14,218 nt of DNA from positions 1 through 14,218 of the forward strand of contig DAOWLH010000071.1 of the NCBI GenBank assembly GCA_030643515.1, read 5' to 3'. A program made the translations under genes and the position numbers. Positions 7,259 through 14,031 of this stretch are shown piece by piece. Positions within the stretch are counted from its first letter, which is position 1; each line of letters starts with the position of its first letter. Origin of the DNA: Dehalococcoidia bacterium. GTDB lineage: Bacteria; Chloroflexota; Dehalococcoidia; Dehalococcoidales; DAOWLH01. The notes below the pieces were generated by a model that saw only the letters and a list, made by a program, of their open reading frames with translations, was not told the DNA's origin and did not search any database.

Positions 7259-7816
7259 TCAACCGGCCCTCTCCAGATAACTGCCGCTACGGGTATCGAC
7301 TTTGATGACAGTACCCTTTTCAACAAACAATGGAACCTGAACGACAAGGCCGGTCTCCAGCGTAGCCGGCTTGGTGCCGGATGCAGCCGTATCCCCCTTG
7401 AAACCGGGGTCGGTTTCGGCAACCTCAAGCTCGACAGTGATGGGTATCTCAATCCCGATGAAATCTCCTTTGTAGCTGGACAGCTCAAGGGACATGCCTT
7501 CTTTCAGGTAGTCTATCGCATTGCCCAATTGCGCTTTATCCAGGGGTATCTGCTCATAATTCTCCTGGTCCATGAAGTAGTGAAGGTCGCCGTCATTATA
7601 GAGGTATTGCATACTTCGAAAGTCAAGGCGCGCCCGCACGAATTTTTCATCAGACTGGAAGGTCCGCTCAGTCGTGTGGCCACCGATAACATCGCGCAGC
7701 TTGAGCCTGACCAGCGCCGTCCGTTTCATCTTGATATGCTTGTAGTCAATCACCTGATACAATTTACCATCAAGCTCTATGACCACTCCTTTTCTTGCCT
7801 CAGTACTGTTTATCAT
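7259..7816 (-). CDS. efp: Translation elongation factor P
   Basis: Binds ribosomes stalled on polyproline and stimulates peptide bond formation. The 185 residues show the three-barrel EF-P layout: KOW-like domain I (ARKGVVIELDGKLYQV, 7-22), ERTFQSDEKF and SMQYLYNDGD at the start of domain II, and the C-terminal signature region (GDTAASGTKPATLETG, then VPLFVEKG and VDTRSGSYL). The functional loop of domain I, which normally reads K-P-G-K-x-x-A with the modified residue at E. coli position 34, reads K29-M-K-R-T-A-L-V-R37. It is one residue shorter than E. coli between the flanking Lys and Arg, with Lys31/Arg32 near the tip. AGGAGAG overlaps the upstream pepP stop (TAG) and gives a normal ribosome site. 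The gap to pepP is 11 nt. The pepP-efp pair is common in bacteria. Confidence 0.96.
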   Translation of the reverse strand: MINSTEARKGVVIELDGKLYQVIDYKHIKMKRTALVRLKLRDVIGGHTTERTFQSDEKFVRARLDFRSMQYLYNDGDLHYFMDQENYEQIPLDKAQLGNAIDYLKEGMSLELSSYKGDFIGIEIPITVELEVAETDPGFKGDTAASGTKPATLETGLVVQVPLFVEKGTVIKVDTRSGSYLERAG

Positions 7817-7827
7817 GTTTTTCTCTC

Positions 7828-8901
7828 CTAAATTGCCGTTTTAGAGGCCTGGGAAAGCACCCTTATTCTACCATTTTCCAGTACCACCGTGTCCTCTATC
7901 CTGACCCCACCCCAGCCGGCCAGATAGACTCCAGGTTCAATGGTGAATACCATGCCGTCGGCCAGCGTATCACCGGAATTGGGACCCAGATAAGGCTCTT
8001 CATGTATGGCCAGACCCAGGCCGTGGCCCAGACTGTGCCCGAAGGCGGCACCATAGCCAGCCCTCTCAATGACATCTCTGGCCAGAGTATCGGCCTGCTT
8101 TCCGGTCATGCCGGAACAGATGCCATCTATAGCGGCCGCCTGTGCCCGAGCGACGGCGACATACGCTTTTTTAAAGACGTCATCGGGATTGCCCAGGCAG
8201 ATGGTGCGGCTCAGGTCGCTGCTGTAGCCGGCAACGCGGGCGCCGATATCAATCACTACCGGCTCCCCACACCGGATAGCCCGGTTTGAAGGCGTGGCGT
8301 GGGGCATGGCAGCATTTTCTCCGGAAGCGACGATAACTGCGAACGGTATCGGTTGACTTCCCTGGTCACGTAGGAATTTTTCCAGTTCCCAGGCAGCTTC
8401 ATTTTCCGTCATCCCTAGTTCTACAGCAGAGATTATATACTCCATAGCAGCGTCGCTGATAGCTACCGCCCGGCAGATGAGACCAATCTCTTCCGGATCT
8501 TTCCTGGCTCTTTGAGCTTCCACCAGCCCTTCCAGGGGTACCGGCTCAAGGCGATGCTGGGCCAGAACATCGGCCAGACGCTGGTACTCGCTAAAGCTGA
8601 TGTCATCAGCCTCAAGCCCAAGCTTTGATATACCCACATCGTCAGCCAGTCCGGGCAGCCAGTCAGCCACATCCCCGGTCGTACGGAATACCTCGTAGCC
8701 CGGCGCCTGTTTGCCTGCCTGCTCCAGATAGCGAAAGTCGGCGGCCAAGATTTGCCGTGTGGCGGTGATAAGCAAGAAGCCGGCGGAGCCGTCAAAGCCG
8801 GAGAGGTAATAGCGGTTCTCCGGCCGGGAAATAAGAACGGCTTCAACCTCCCTGCTAGCCAGTGTATTGCCTAGCCGGCAGAGGCGATTATCTATCCTCA
8901 C
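7828..8901 (-). CDS. pepP: Xaa-Pro aminopeptidase (M24B metallopeptidase)
   Basis: Removes N-terminal residues next to proline with a dinuclear metal centre in a pita-bread fold. With the GTG at 8899-8901 the protein is 357 residues. The N-terminal creatinase-like domain (1-125) includes SRPENRYYLSGF (25-36). The catalytic domain has metal ligands Asp218, Asp229, His293 (GHSLGHGLG), Glu322 (TIEPGVY) and Glu336, with His201 and His300 as substrate-binding histidines. The reading frame runs 35 codons further upstream, but those codons are the xer gene in another frame and look nothing like the family. The GTG gives the normal short lead-in to PENRYYLSG and has AAAGGA upstream. It overlaps the xer stop by 14 nt and is followed 11 nt later by efp. 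It may be cytosolic, as no signal peptide is present. Confidence 0.93.
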   Translation of the reverse strand: MRIDNRLCRLGNTLASREVEAVLISRPENRYYLSGFDGSAGFLLITATRQILAADFRYLEQAGKQAPGYEVFRTTGDVADWLPGLADDVGISKLGLEADDISFSEYQRLADVLAQHRLEPVPLEGLVEAQRARKDPEEIGLICRAVAISDAAMEYIISAVELGMTENEAAWELEKFLRDQGSQPIPFAVIVASGENAAMPHATPSNRAIRCGEPVVIDIGARVAGYSSDLSRTICLGNPDDVFKKAYVAVARAQAAAIDGICSGMTGKQADTLARDVIERAGYGAAFGHSLGHGLGLAIHEEPYLGPNSGDTLADGMVFTIEPGVYLAGWGGVRIEDTVVLENGRIRVLSQASKTAI

Positions 8902-9832
8902 GCTCTTTTTCCTTTGTCCGCGCCATCGGGTGGGCAGCCAGATACACCTTTCTTGCCTGGCTCTGGGTGACATGGGTATATATCTGGGTAGTGGCCAGGT
9001 TAGCATGCCCCAGAAGCTCCTGGACGACCCTCAGGTCGGCGCCGCCATCGAGCATATGGGTGGCGAAGGTGTGGCGCAAGAGGTGAGGATAAACTCTCTT
9101 CTTTATTCCTGCATGTCTGGCATAGGTGCCTAACATTTTCTGAACCGTCCTCCCGATGATACGCTCGCCGCTCTGGCCAAGGAAGACGGCATTTTTTTCT
9201 TTCCCGACTTGGAGCTGCTTCCTTCCACGGCTAAGATAGGTCTTCAGCGCTGCCGCAGCCGGCTTACCAATGAGCACCACCCTCTCCCGGGAGCCCTTGC
9301 CCCAGACACGGATTTCTCTGGTTTCCAGGTTCACCTGCTCCAGATTCAGGCCGACCAGTTCGCTGATGCGCAGACCGGCAGCATAAACAAGCTCCATCAG
9401 GGCCCGGTCGCGCTGCCCCCCGGAAGTGCTTAAATCCGGCACCTTGAGCAGTTTTACCGTCTCCTCGACGGTCAGAAAGGTGGGCAAGCGCCTGTCCTGT
9501 TTGGGGGACGTTACCTGCTCCACGGGATTACTATCCAGTATTCCTTCCCGCACCAGGTAGCGAAAGAAAGAGCGAATGGCCGATAGCTTGCGTGAGATGC
9601 TGGCCCGGACGATGCCCTGCTCCGCCAGATAGGCCAGATAGCCACGCATGACATGCCTGTCCACCTGATTCAGCGCGTTAATCTTCTCCAGCTTCAGAAA
9701 CTGGAAAAAGCCCTTGGCCGTACCACGCTGGTAGTTGCCCACCAAATCGCTGGTGTAATTGCGTATGGTATAAGGCGAGACGTTGCGTTCCGCATTAAGG
9801 TAGTTCAAATAGCGGTCAAACACTTCCTGCAC
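8888..9832 (-). CDS. xerC: Xer-type tyrosine recombinase (XerC/XerD-like)
   Basis: Predicted chromosome-dimer-resolving site-specific recombinase. With the GTG at 9830-9832 the protein is 314 residues. All six catalytic residues are visible: Arg155 (AAGLRISEL), Lys179 (WGKGSRER), His250 and Arg253 (HLLRHTFATH), His276 (LLGHANLATT) and Tyr285 (QIYTH). The N-terminal SAM-like DNA-binding domain is at about 1-95. Compared with typical Xer proteins it carries about 9 extra residues (31-39) between the YTSDL and FFQFL helices. The open frame extends 43 codons upstream into topA; those codons are a shadow, since topA is certain there. The chosen GTG has AGGAG 8 nt upstream and starts 4 nt after the topA stop. 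Position after topA matches the Firmicutes xerC (codV) location. XerC versus XerD cannot be settled by eye. Confidence 0.92.
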   Translation of the reverse strand: MQEVFDRYLNYLNAERNVSPYTIRNYTSDLVGNYQRGTAKGFFQFLKLEKINALNQVDRHVMRGYLAYLAEQGIVRASISRKLSAIRSFFRYLVREGILDSNPVEQVTSPKQDRRLPTFLTVEETVKLLKVPDLSTSGGQRDRALMELVYAAGLRISELVGLNLEQVNLETREIRVWGKGSRERVVLIGKPAAAALKTYLSRGRKQLQVGKEKNAVFLGQSGERIIGRTVQKMLGTYARHAGIKKRVYPHLLRHTFATHMLDGGADLRVVQELLGHANLATTQIYTHVTQSQARKVYLAAHPMARTKEKEREDR

Positions 9833-9836
9833 CCGG

Positions 9837-11933
9837 TTACTCCTGTTCCAGCTTCTCTTTGTGCTTACACTTTGAACACTGCGCCCATTTCCCACGATAT
9901 GCTGTGAGCAGCCCGTCGCACTTGGAGCAGGGTCTGGAAAGCGGCCGATAATTAGTAGCAAACTTGCACTCAGGATAACGGCTGCAACCGTAAAAGGTAC
10001 GGCCCCTCCTGTTCTTTTTGCCTACCAGTTCGGCGCCACACTCCGGGCACCTCGCCCCGGTCTTGATCTGATATGAAGCAGTGTACTTGCAATCCGGGTA
10101 TCCGCTACAGGCCACAAACTTGCCAAAGCGGCCATGCTTCAGCACCAGAGGCCTGTCACAATCCGGGCATAGACCTTCAACCGTCTCCTCCAACAAGTCA
10201 ACCTTATCCACCTGCTGCGCCTTCTCCAGGTCACTGTCAAAGGGGCTGTAAAAATTGCTCACCACCTGCACCCAGTCCATGTTATCGCCGGCTATTTTGT
10301 CCAGTTCATCTTCCATGCGGGCGGTAAACTCGACGTTCACTATGTCCGGAAAGCAGCGGACCAGCAGGCCGTTAACTGCCATGCCCAATTCTGTCGGCTT
10401 GATGTTACCTTTCTCTTTAAGCACATATTCCCTTTCTTGAATAGTAGACAGAATGGGGGCATATGTGCTGGGCCGTCCTATCCCCCTCTGTTCCAGCGAT
10501 TTAATCAGAGTAGCTTCTGTAAAACGAGGCGGCGGCTGGGTAAAGTGCTGCCCCGATAGAAGCTCTACAAGTTCAAGTAAGTCGCCCTTTTCAAGAAGAG
10601 GTAGCGATGTAGACTTCTTTTCTTCTTCTATATCTTTGCTCTCACTATAGATAATCTTAAACCCGGGAAAGATACTGACCGAGCTTGAGCTTCTAAAGAG
10701 GTATCTTGTCTTTGACACCGGGCACCTGGCCTCGATGTCAACCGCCGTATTCTCAAAGATGGCCGCCGCCATCTGGCTGGCCACCATTCTCTGCCAGATG
10801 AGCTGGTAGAGTCTTAACTGGTTGGTATTAAGGAATTGCCTGATCCCGGTCGGCTGCCGCCAGATCTTGGTTGGCCGGATGGCTTCATGGGCTTCCTGGG
10901 CCCCCTTAACCCGGCCGGCAAAGGAACGGGCATTCGGCGGAAGAAATTTAGGGCCGTGTTCTTTGGCAATAAACTGGCGGGTTTCATCCACCGCCGAGCG
11001 GGCGACATGAGTCGAGTCAGTTCGCATATAGGTAATCAGTCCGGCATTACCCTCACTGCCCAGGGGCAGACCCTCATATAGCTGCTGTGCCAGCGCCATT
11101 GTCTGCTTGGCAGTAAAACGAAAGCGGCGCCAGGCCTCCTGCTGCAAAGTGCTGGTGATAAAGGGTGGCGCCGGTTGACGGTTGACCTTCTTTGTCTTTA
11201 CCTTGGCAACAATGTAGCCCGCCGATTCCAGCTCGTTCTTGATTTCCTCGGCTTCTTCCTGACTACCAATATCAAGCTTGGTGCCATCGGCAAGACCAAC
11301 CAGCAGGGCGGAGAAGGGTGGACTTTCGATATCTCTCTTGGTTAGTTTGGCCTCAATTGTCCAGTACTCCTGCGGGACAAACTGCTCAATCTCACGCTCG
11401 CGGTCAACTATAATTCTCAGCGCCACCGACTGGACTCTGCCGGCAGACAGCCCCCGCCTGACTTTGCGCCATAGCAAAGGGCTTAGCTTATAACCGACCA
11501 GCCGGTCAAGGATACGGCGGGCCTGCTGGGCATTCACCAACTGCATGTCTATCGGGCGGGAATGTTTAAAAGCCCGTTTTATTGCCGGCTCCGTTATTTC
11601 ATGAAAAACCACCCGGCGATAAGGGGTTTTTCCAGCCCCGATCACATCAGCCAGGTGCCAGGCAATGGCTTCCCCCTCACGGTCCGGGTCTGTGGCCAGA
11701 TAGACAGCAGCCACTCCCTTAACCGCCTTCTTGAGCTCACGAACCAACTTTGCCTTGTCCCGCGGTATTACGTATTTGGGCGTAAAATCATGCTCGGTGT
11801 CTACTCCGAGCCGGCTGCGGGGCAGGTCCCTGATATGGCCCAAACTGGCCTTTAGACGGTAGCCTCTCCCCAGAATCCCGGCCAGCGTCCTTGCCTTAGC
11901 CGGAGACTCCACTATTACTAGATTGCTTTTCAT
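9837..11933 (-). CDS. topA: DNA topoisomerase I (type IA)
   Basis: Relaxes negative supercoils by a single-strand break and passage mechanism. The 698 residues begin with the Toprim domain, with Glu9 (VIVESPAKA) and the Asp82-x-Asp84-x-Glu86 triad (TDPDREGEA). The active-site tyrosine is Tyr302 in GLITYMRTDSTH. RILDRLVGYKLSPLLW (140-155) and GLSAGRVQSVALR (161-173) are the usual core motifs. The C-terminal tail holds three four-cysteine zinc ribbons: Cys589/592/609/615, Cys629/632/650/656 and Cys669/672/686/689. The last is the shortest. It starts 4 nt after the dprA stop without a convincing ribosome site at normal distance (only GGTGGA about 15 nt away), so translation probably depends on coupling to dprA. 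Length and domain order are normal. Confidence 0.97.
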   Translation of the reverse strand: MKSNLVIVESPAKARTLAGILGRGYRLKASLGHIRDLPRSRLGVDTEHDFTPKYVIPRDKAKLVRELKKAVKGVAAVYLATDPDREGEAIAWHLADVIGAGKTPYRRVVFHEITEPAIKRAFKHSRPIDMQLVNAQQARRILDRLVGYKLSPLLWRKVRRGLSAGRVQSVALRIIVDREREIEQFVPQEYWTIEAKLTKRDIESPPFSALLVGLADGTKLDIGSQEEAEEIKNELESAGYIVAKVKTKKVNRQPAPPFITSTLQQEAWRRFRFTAKQTMALAQQLYEGLPLGSEGNAGLITYMRTDSTHVARSAVDETRQFIAKEHGPKFLPPNARSFAGRVKGAQEAHEAIRPTKIWRQPTGIRQFLNTNQLRLYQLIWQRMVASQMAAAIFENTAVDIEARCPVSKTRYLFRSSSSVSIFPGFKIIYSESKDIEEEKKSTSLPLLEKGDLLELVELLSGQHFTQPPPRFTEATLIKSLEQRGIGRPSTYAPILSTIQEREYVLKEKGNIKPTELGMAVNGLLVRCFPDIVNVEFTARMEDELDKIAGDNMDWVQVVSNFYSPFDSDLEKAQQVDKVDLLEETVEGLCPDCDRPLVLKHGRFGKFVACSGYPDCKYTASYQIKTGARCPECGAELVGKKNRRGRTFYGCSRYPECKFATNYRPLSRPCSKCDGLLTAYRGKWAQCSKCKHKEKLEQE

Positions 11934-11937
11934 TTAG

Positions 11938-13065
11938 TCAGTCTATTTCCACCCGGTATTTCTCCCGGACTTCCCGGCAAAGAATATAATTCATCGCTCC
12001 TACCTGTTTGACCAGCCCCTTCAGTTCCATCATGGTCAGAGTGCCGCTCACCGTCGAGGCCGGCAGGCCGCTAAGGCGACAGACATCATCAATATGGGTT
12101 GGTTCGGCGGCTAACTGCTTTAGCAGCAGCGCCTCGTTCTCAGAAGAAGGAAGAATCTCCTTCATTTCCATCTGGCTCCCCACGGCAGTCAGGTTCAGCT
12201 CCTCCAGAATATCCATACAGCTGGCAACCAGCTTGGCCCCCTCCTGGATGAGGCGGTTGGTCCCCCGGCTATTTGGCGACAGAATACTGCCCGGAATGGC
12301 AAATACCTCCCGGTTCTGTTCCAGCGCCAGGTGGGCGGTTATCAACGCCCCGCTGGTCTCGCCGGCCTCAACTACCAGCACCCCCAGGCTCATACCACTT
12401 ATTATGCGGTTGCGACGGGGAAAGTTCTCCGGCCTGGGCCTGGTACCGGGATGATAGTCACTGAGCAGGGCACCCCTCTTGATAATGCTCTGGGCCAGGC
12501 TGGCATTTTCAGCCGGGTAGATGGCATCAAGGCCGCCACCCATAACTGCGATACTCCGGCCGCCGGCCCCAAGTGCACCCCGATGACCAACCGAATCAAT
12601 CCCCCTGGCAAGGCCGCTAATAATGGTTATCTTATTCTGAACCAGTTCGGCAACGATTTCCTCCGCCACCTGTCGGCCATATATAGTCGGCCGTCGGGTG
12701 CCAACCACTGCCAGGCACCACTCATCCTCGGGCAGCAGCTGCCCCCTGACATAGAGCAGCGGTGGATAATCATATATCTCCTTGAGCCGGGCCGGATAGC
12801 CGGCATCATTGCAGGTAACCGCCTGTATGCCGCAGCGAGCCAGTTTTTCCATCTCGGCTTCAAGATTTATCTCGGGGCGACAGCGGCCAATGGCCTTAAC
12901 AGCACTATCATCCAGGCCAGCCTTCTTCAACCCGGCCGGGGCAGCCTGCCAGGCCTGCTCCAGACTGCCAAAGTGATTTTCAAGCTGGCTGAATCTGACA
13001 CGGCCGATGCCGGGTATGATATTGAAACCGACCCAGTATTTGATATCTTTATTGCTCACTGTCAA
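11938..13065 (-). CDS. dprA: DNA processing protein DprA (Smf)
   Basis: Binds incoming single-stranded DNA and loads RecA during transformation. The 375 residues show an N-terminal helix-hairpin-helix/SAM-like part (IIPGIGRVRF, 16-25) and the Rossmann-like core with VVGTRRPTIYG (120-130), GLARGIDSVGHRGAL (151-165), PRRNRIISGMS (216-226), SGALITA (238-244) and FAIPGS (255-260). A C-terminal winged-helix domain (about 305-370) completes the full-length layout. The start is uncertain. TTG at 13065 and GTG at 13059 both precede KDIKYWVGF, and neither has more than a weak GAG upstream. If the promoter predicted at 13075-13104 is right, the leader is only a few nucleotides. First gene of the nine-gene operon; dprA-topA adjacency is widely conserved. 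A function in transformation is not shown by the window itself. Confidence 0.95.
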   Translation of the reverse strand: MTVSNKDIKYWVGFNIIPGIGRVRFSQLENHFGSLEQAWQAAPAGLKKAGLDDSAVKAIGRCRPEINLEAEMEKLARCGIQAVTCNDAGYPARLKEIYDYPPLLYVRGQLLPEDEWCLAVVGTRRPTIYGRQVAEEIVAELVQNKITIISGLARGIDSVGHRGALGAGGRSIAVMGGGLDAIYPAENASLAQSIIKRGALLSDYHPGTRPRPENFPRRNRIISGMSLGVLVVEAGETSGALITAHLALEQNREVFAIPGSILSPNSRGTNRLIQEGAKLVASCMDILEELNLTAVGSQMEMKEILPSSENEALLLKQLAAEPTHIDDVCRLSGLPASTVSGTLTMMELKGLVKQVGAMNYILCREVREKYRVEID

Positions 13066-13074
13066 GGCAGTCTC

Positions 13075-13104
13075 ATTCTAGCATAGCGCTATTTTTAAAG
13101 ACAA
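13075..13104 (-). promoter_or_regulatory. Candidate extended -10 promoter for the dprA operon
   Basis: On the minus strand TTGTCT (-35, 13099-13104; 4 of 6 match) is followed after 18 bases by TGC-TAGAAT (-10, 13075-13080; 5 of 6 match, plus an extended TG). Transcription would begin around 13068, leaving almost no leader before the TTG or GTG start of dprA. The spacer contains the perfect palindrome ATAGCGCTAT (13083-13092), and a small inverted repeat ACAAA-TTAG-TTTGT (13101-13114) overlaps the -35. It is the only promoter-like site I can see in the 62-base gap ahead of a nine-gene run. Confidence 0.45.
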
Positions 13105-13127
13105 ATTAGTTTGTGCGAGGTTAATAA

Positions 13128-13592
13128 CTAGGATCCGGAAGGTCTCAAGCGCTTATAGAAGAAGACTCGCAGAGAGAGAACGAGCATTATGACGTAGGGG
13201 ACAACCAGAAGGAGATTCCGAGAATCACTCCCCAGCATTAATCCGTGTACAGCACCGAATACCAGAGCAACATAGATTAACATATGGAGTATTCGCCAGT
13301 ATCTGGGGATGAAACGGTGCAGCATCGCCGCCACCAGTACCACGTATATCAGGATTAGAGCCGGCCGCCCCGCCAGGCCCCAGAAGGCATCCCAGGAGGC
13401 AAAGCGGGGTACAAATATCTCAAAATTATTAAACTGGAGGGCCTGAATAAGGGGATGCAGCGTAACGAGCACCAGCCCGCTTATGGCGAACAGGTGGTGG
13501 ACCCTTCTAAAGCGCCAGCCAAGGAATCGGCGCATCTTTCTTGCAAAGGCGGCGGTCATTACCGCTATAAACAGGCTGGCAGCTCCCAACAT
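13128..13592 (-). CDS. Ferric-reductase-like transmembrane protein (YedZ/MsrQ-like), C-terminal portion of a split gene
   Basis: The 154-residue frame encodes about five hydrophobic helices (about 1-15, 34-52, 77-91, 102-120, 127-146). It has paired histidines at His32/33 and His46, and at His103 and His116, each pair 13-14 residues apart on neighbouring helices. This is the heme-ligand pattern of ferric-reductase-like membrane proteins. Such proteins pass electrons across the membrane; E. coli MsrQ (YedZ) serves the MsrP sulfoxide reductase, but no msrP lies in this window. The frame stays open 10 codons above the ATG, reading HFFARLCV-like residues typical of a helix start, then hits a stop at 13623-13625. 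The missing first helix lies in another frame immediately upstream. It probably once formed one gene of about 200 codons (13128-13741). There are 62 bases to dprA. Confidence 0.75.
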   Translation of the reverse strand: MLGAASLFIAVMTAAFARKMRRFLGWRFRRVHHLFAISGLVLVTLHPLIQALQFNNFEIFVPRFASWDAFWGLAGRPALILIYVVLVAAMLHRFIPRYWRILHMLIYVALVFGAVHGLMLGSDSRNLLLVVPYVIMLVLSLRVFFYKRLRPSGS

Positions 13593-13741
13593 GACACACA
13601 GCCGGGCAAAGAAATGTAGGGTTCAAAGTGCGGGGTCTGAAGGAGAACAAGAATAGTGTATAGATAGATGGCGGCAATGCCGGCAATTATGTAGTATACC
13701 CTTCGGTCTAGCGATGCCTTGTCTGACGCTCTTGGGGACAT
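13565..13741 (-). pseudogene. N-terminal portion of the same ferric-reductase-like gene, out of frame
   Basis: ATG at 13739-13741 opens a 58-codon frame (too short for most gene callers), with GAGAG about 7 nt upstream. It encodes a short polar lead, a clear membrane helix (VYYIIAGIAAIYLYTILVLL, about 15-34), then QTPHFEP. After that the frame degenerates into an unlikely Cys-rich tail and stops. The neighbouring frame takes over with HFFARLCVMLG, so a -1 shift (one lost base or two gained) somewhere in about 13608-13625 would restore a six-helix protein of about 200 residues. No classic X-XXY-YYZ slippery heptamer was found there. I favour a decay mutation or a sequencing/assembly error over programmed shifting. 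It starts 24 nt after tRNA-Ser(GGA). Confidence 0.65.
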
Positions 13742-13765
13742 GTTAACACTCTCTGTCTATAAACG

Positions 13766-13884
<119 letters not shown>

Positions 13885-13913
<29 letters not shown>

Positions 13914-13975
13914 CTCCGCTAAACACGGAGACCGCTTTTCGAGAGCGGCACCATCAACCACTCGGACACCTCTCC
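13885..13975 (-). tRNA. tRNA-Ser (anticodon CGA)
   Basis: Complete class II tRNA with encoded CCA (13885-13887). The acceptor is GGAGAGG/CCTCTCC with discriminator G. The anticodon stem CCGCT/AGCGG closes loop CTCGAAA, giving anticodon CGA, which decodes UCG. The long variable arm contains CTCCG/CGGAG. The T-arm is GTGGG-TTCGAAT-CCCAC. It lies 29 nt upstream of tRNA-Ser(GGA) in the transcribed direction, so the two probably share a transcript. The 3' end of an integrase gene lies 56 nt upstream of its 5' end. Confidence 0.97.
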
Positions 13976-14031
13976 TTGCCTGTTTTTGAAGCTGTAATTA
14001 CACTTATAAGATCTTCCGCAAGTAGACATAA

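Noticed and set aside
8902..9006. Upstream 35-codon extension of pepP
   Set aside because: It overlaps the end of xer in another frame and has no resemblance to the peptidase family. The GTG at 8901 fits length and ribosome site.
9833..9961. Upstream 43-codon extension of the Xer gene starting at an ATG inside topA
   Set aside because: These codons are the zinc-ribbon end of topA in another frame. The GTG at 9832 with AGGAG gives the normal Xer N-terminus.
13060..13065. TTGACA on the minus strand, a perfect -35 hexamer at the start of dprA
   Set aside because: It is made by the first codons of dprA, and no good -10 follows at 16-18 bases. The upstream extended -10 site fits the gene start better.
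12331..13086. 251-codon open frame on the plus strand opposite dprA
   Set aside because: The minus strand encodes an unmistakable full-length DprA. The plus-strand product shows no family features and has no ribosome site I can support.
13600..13630. Programmed -1 frameshifting in the ferric-reductase-like gene
   Set aside because: No X-XXY-YYZ heptamer in the correct frame and no obvious downstream pseudoknot. Decay or sequence error is simpler.
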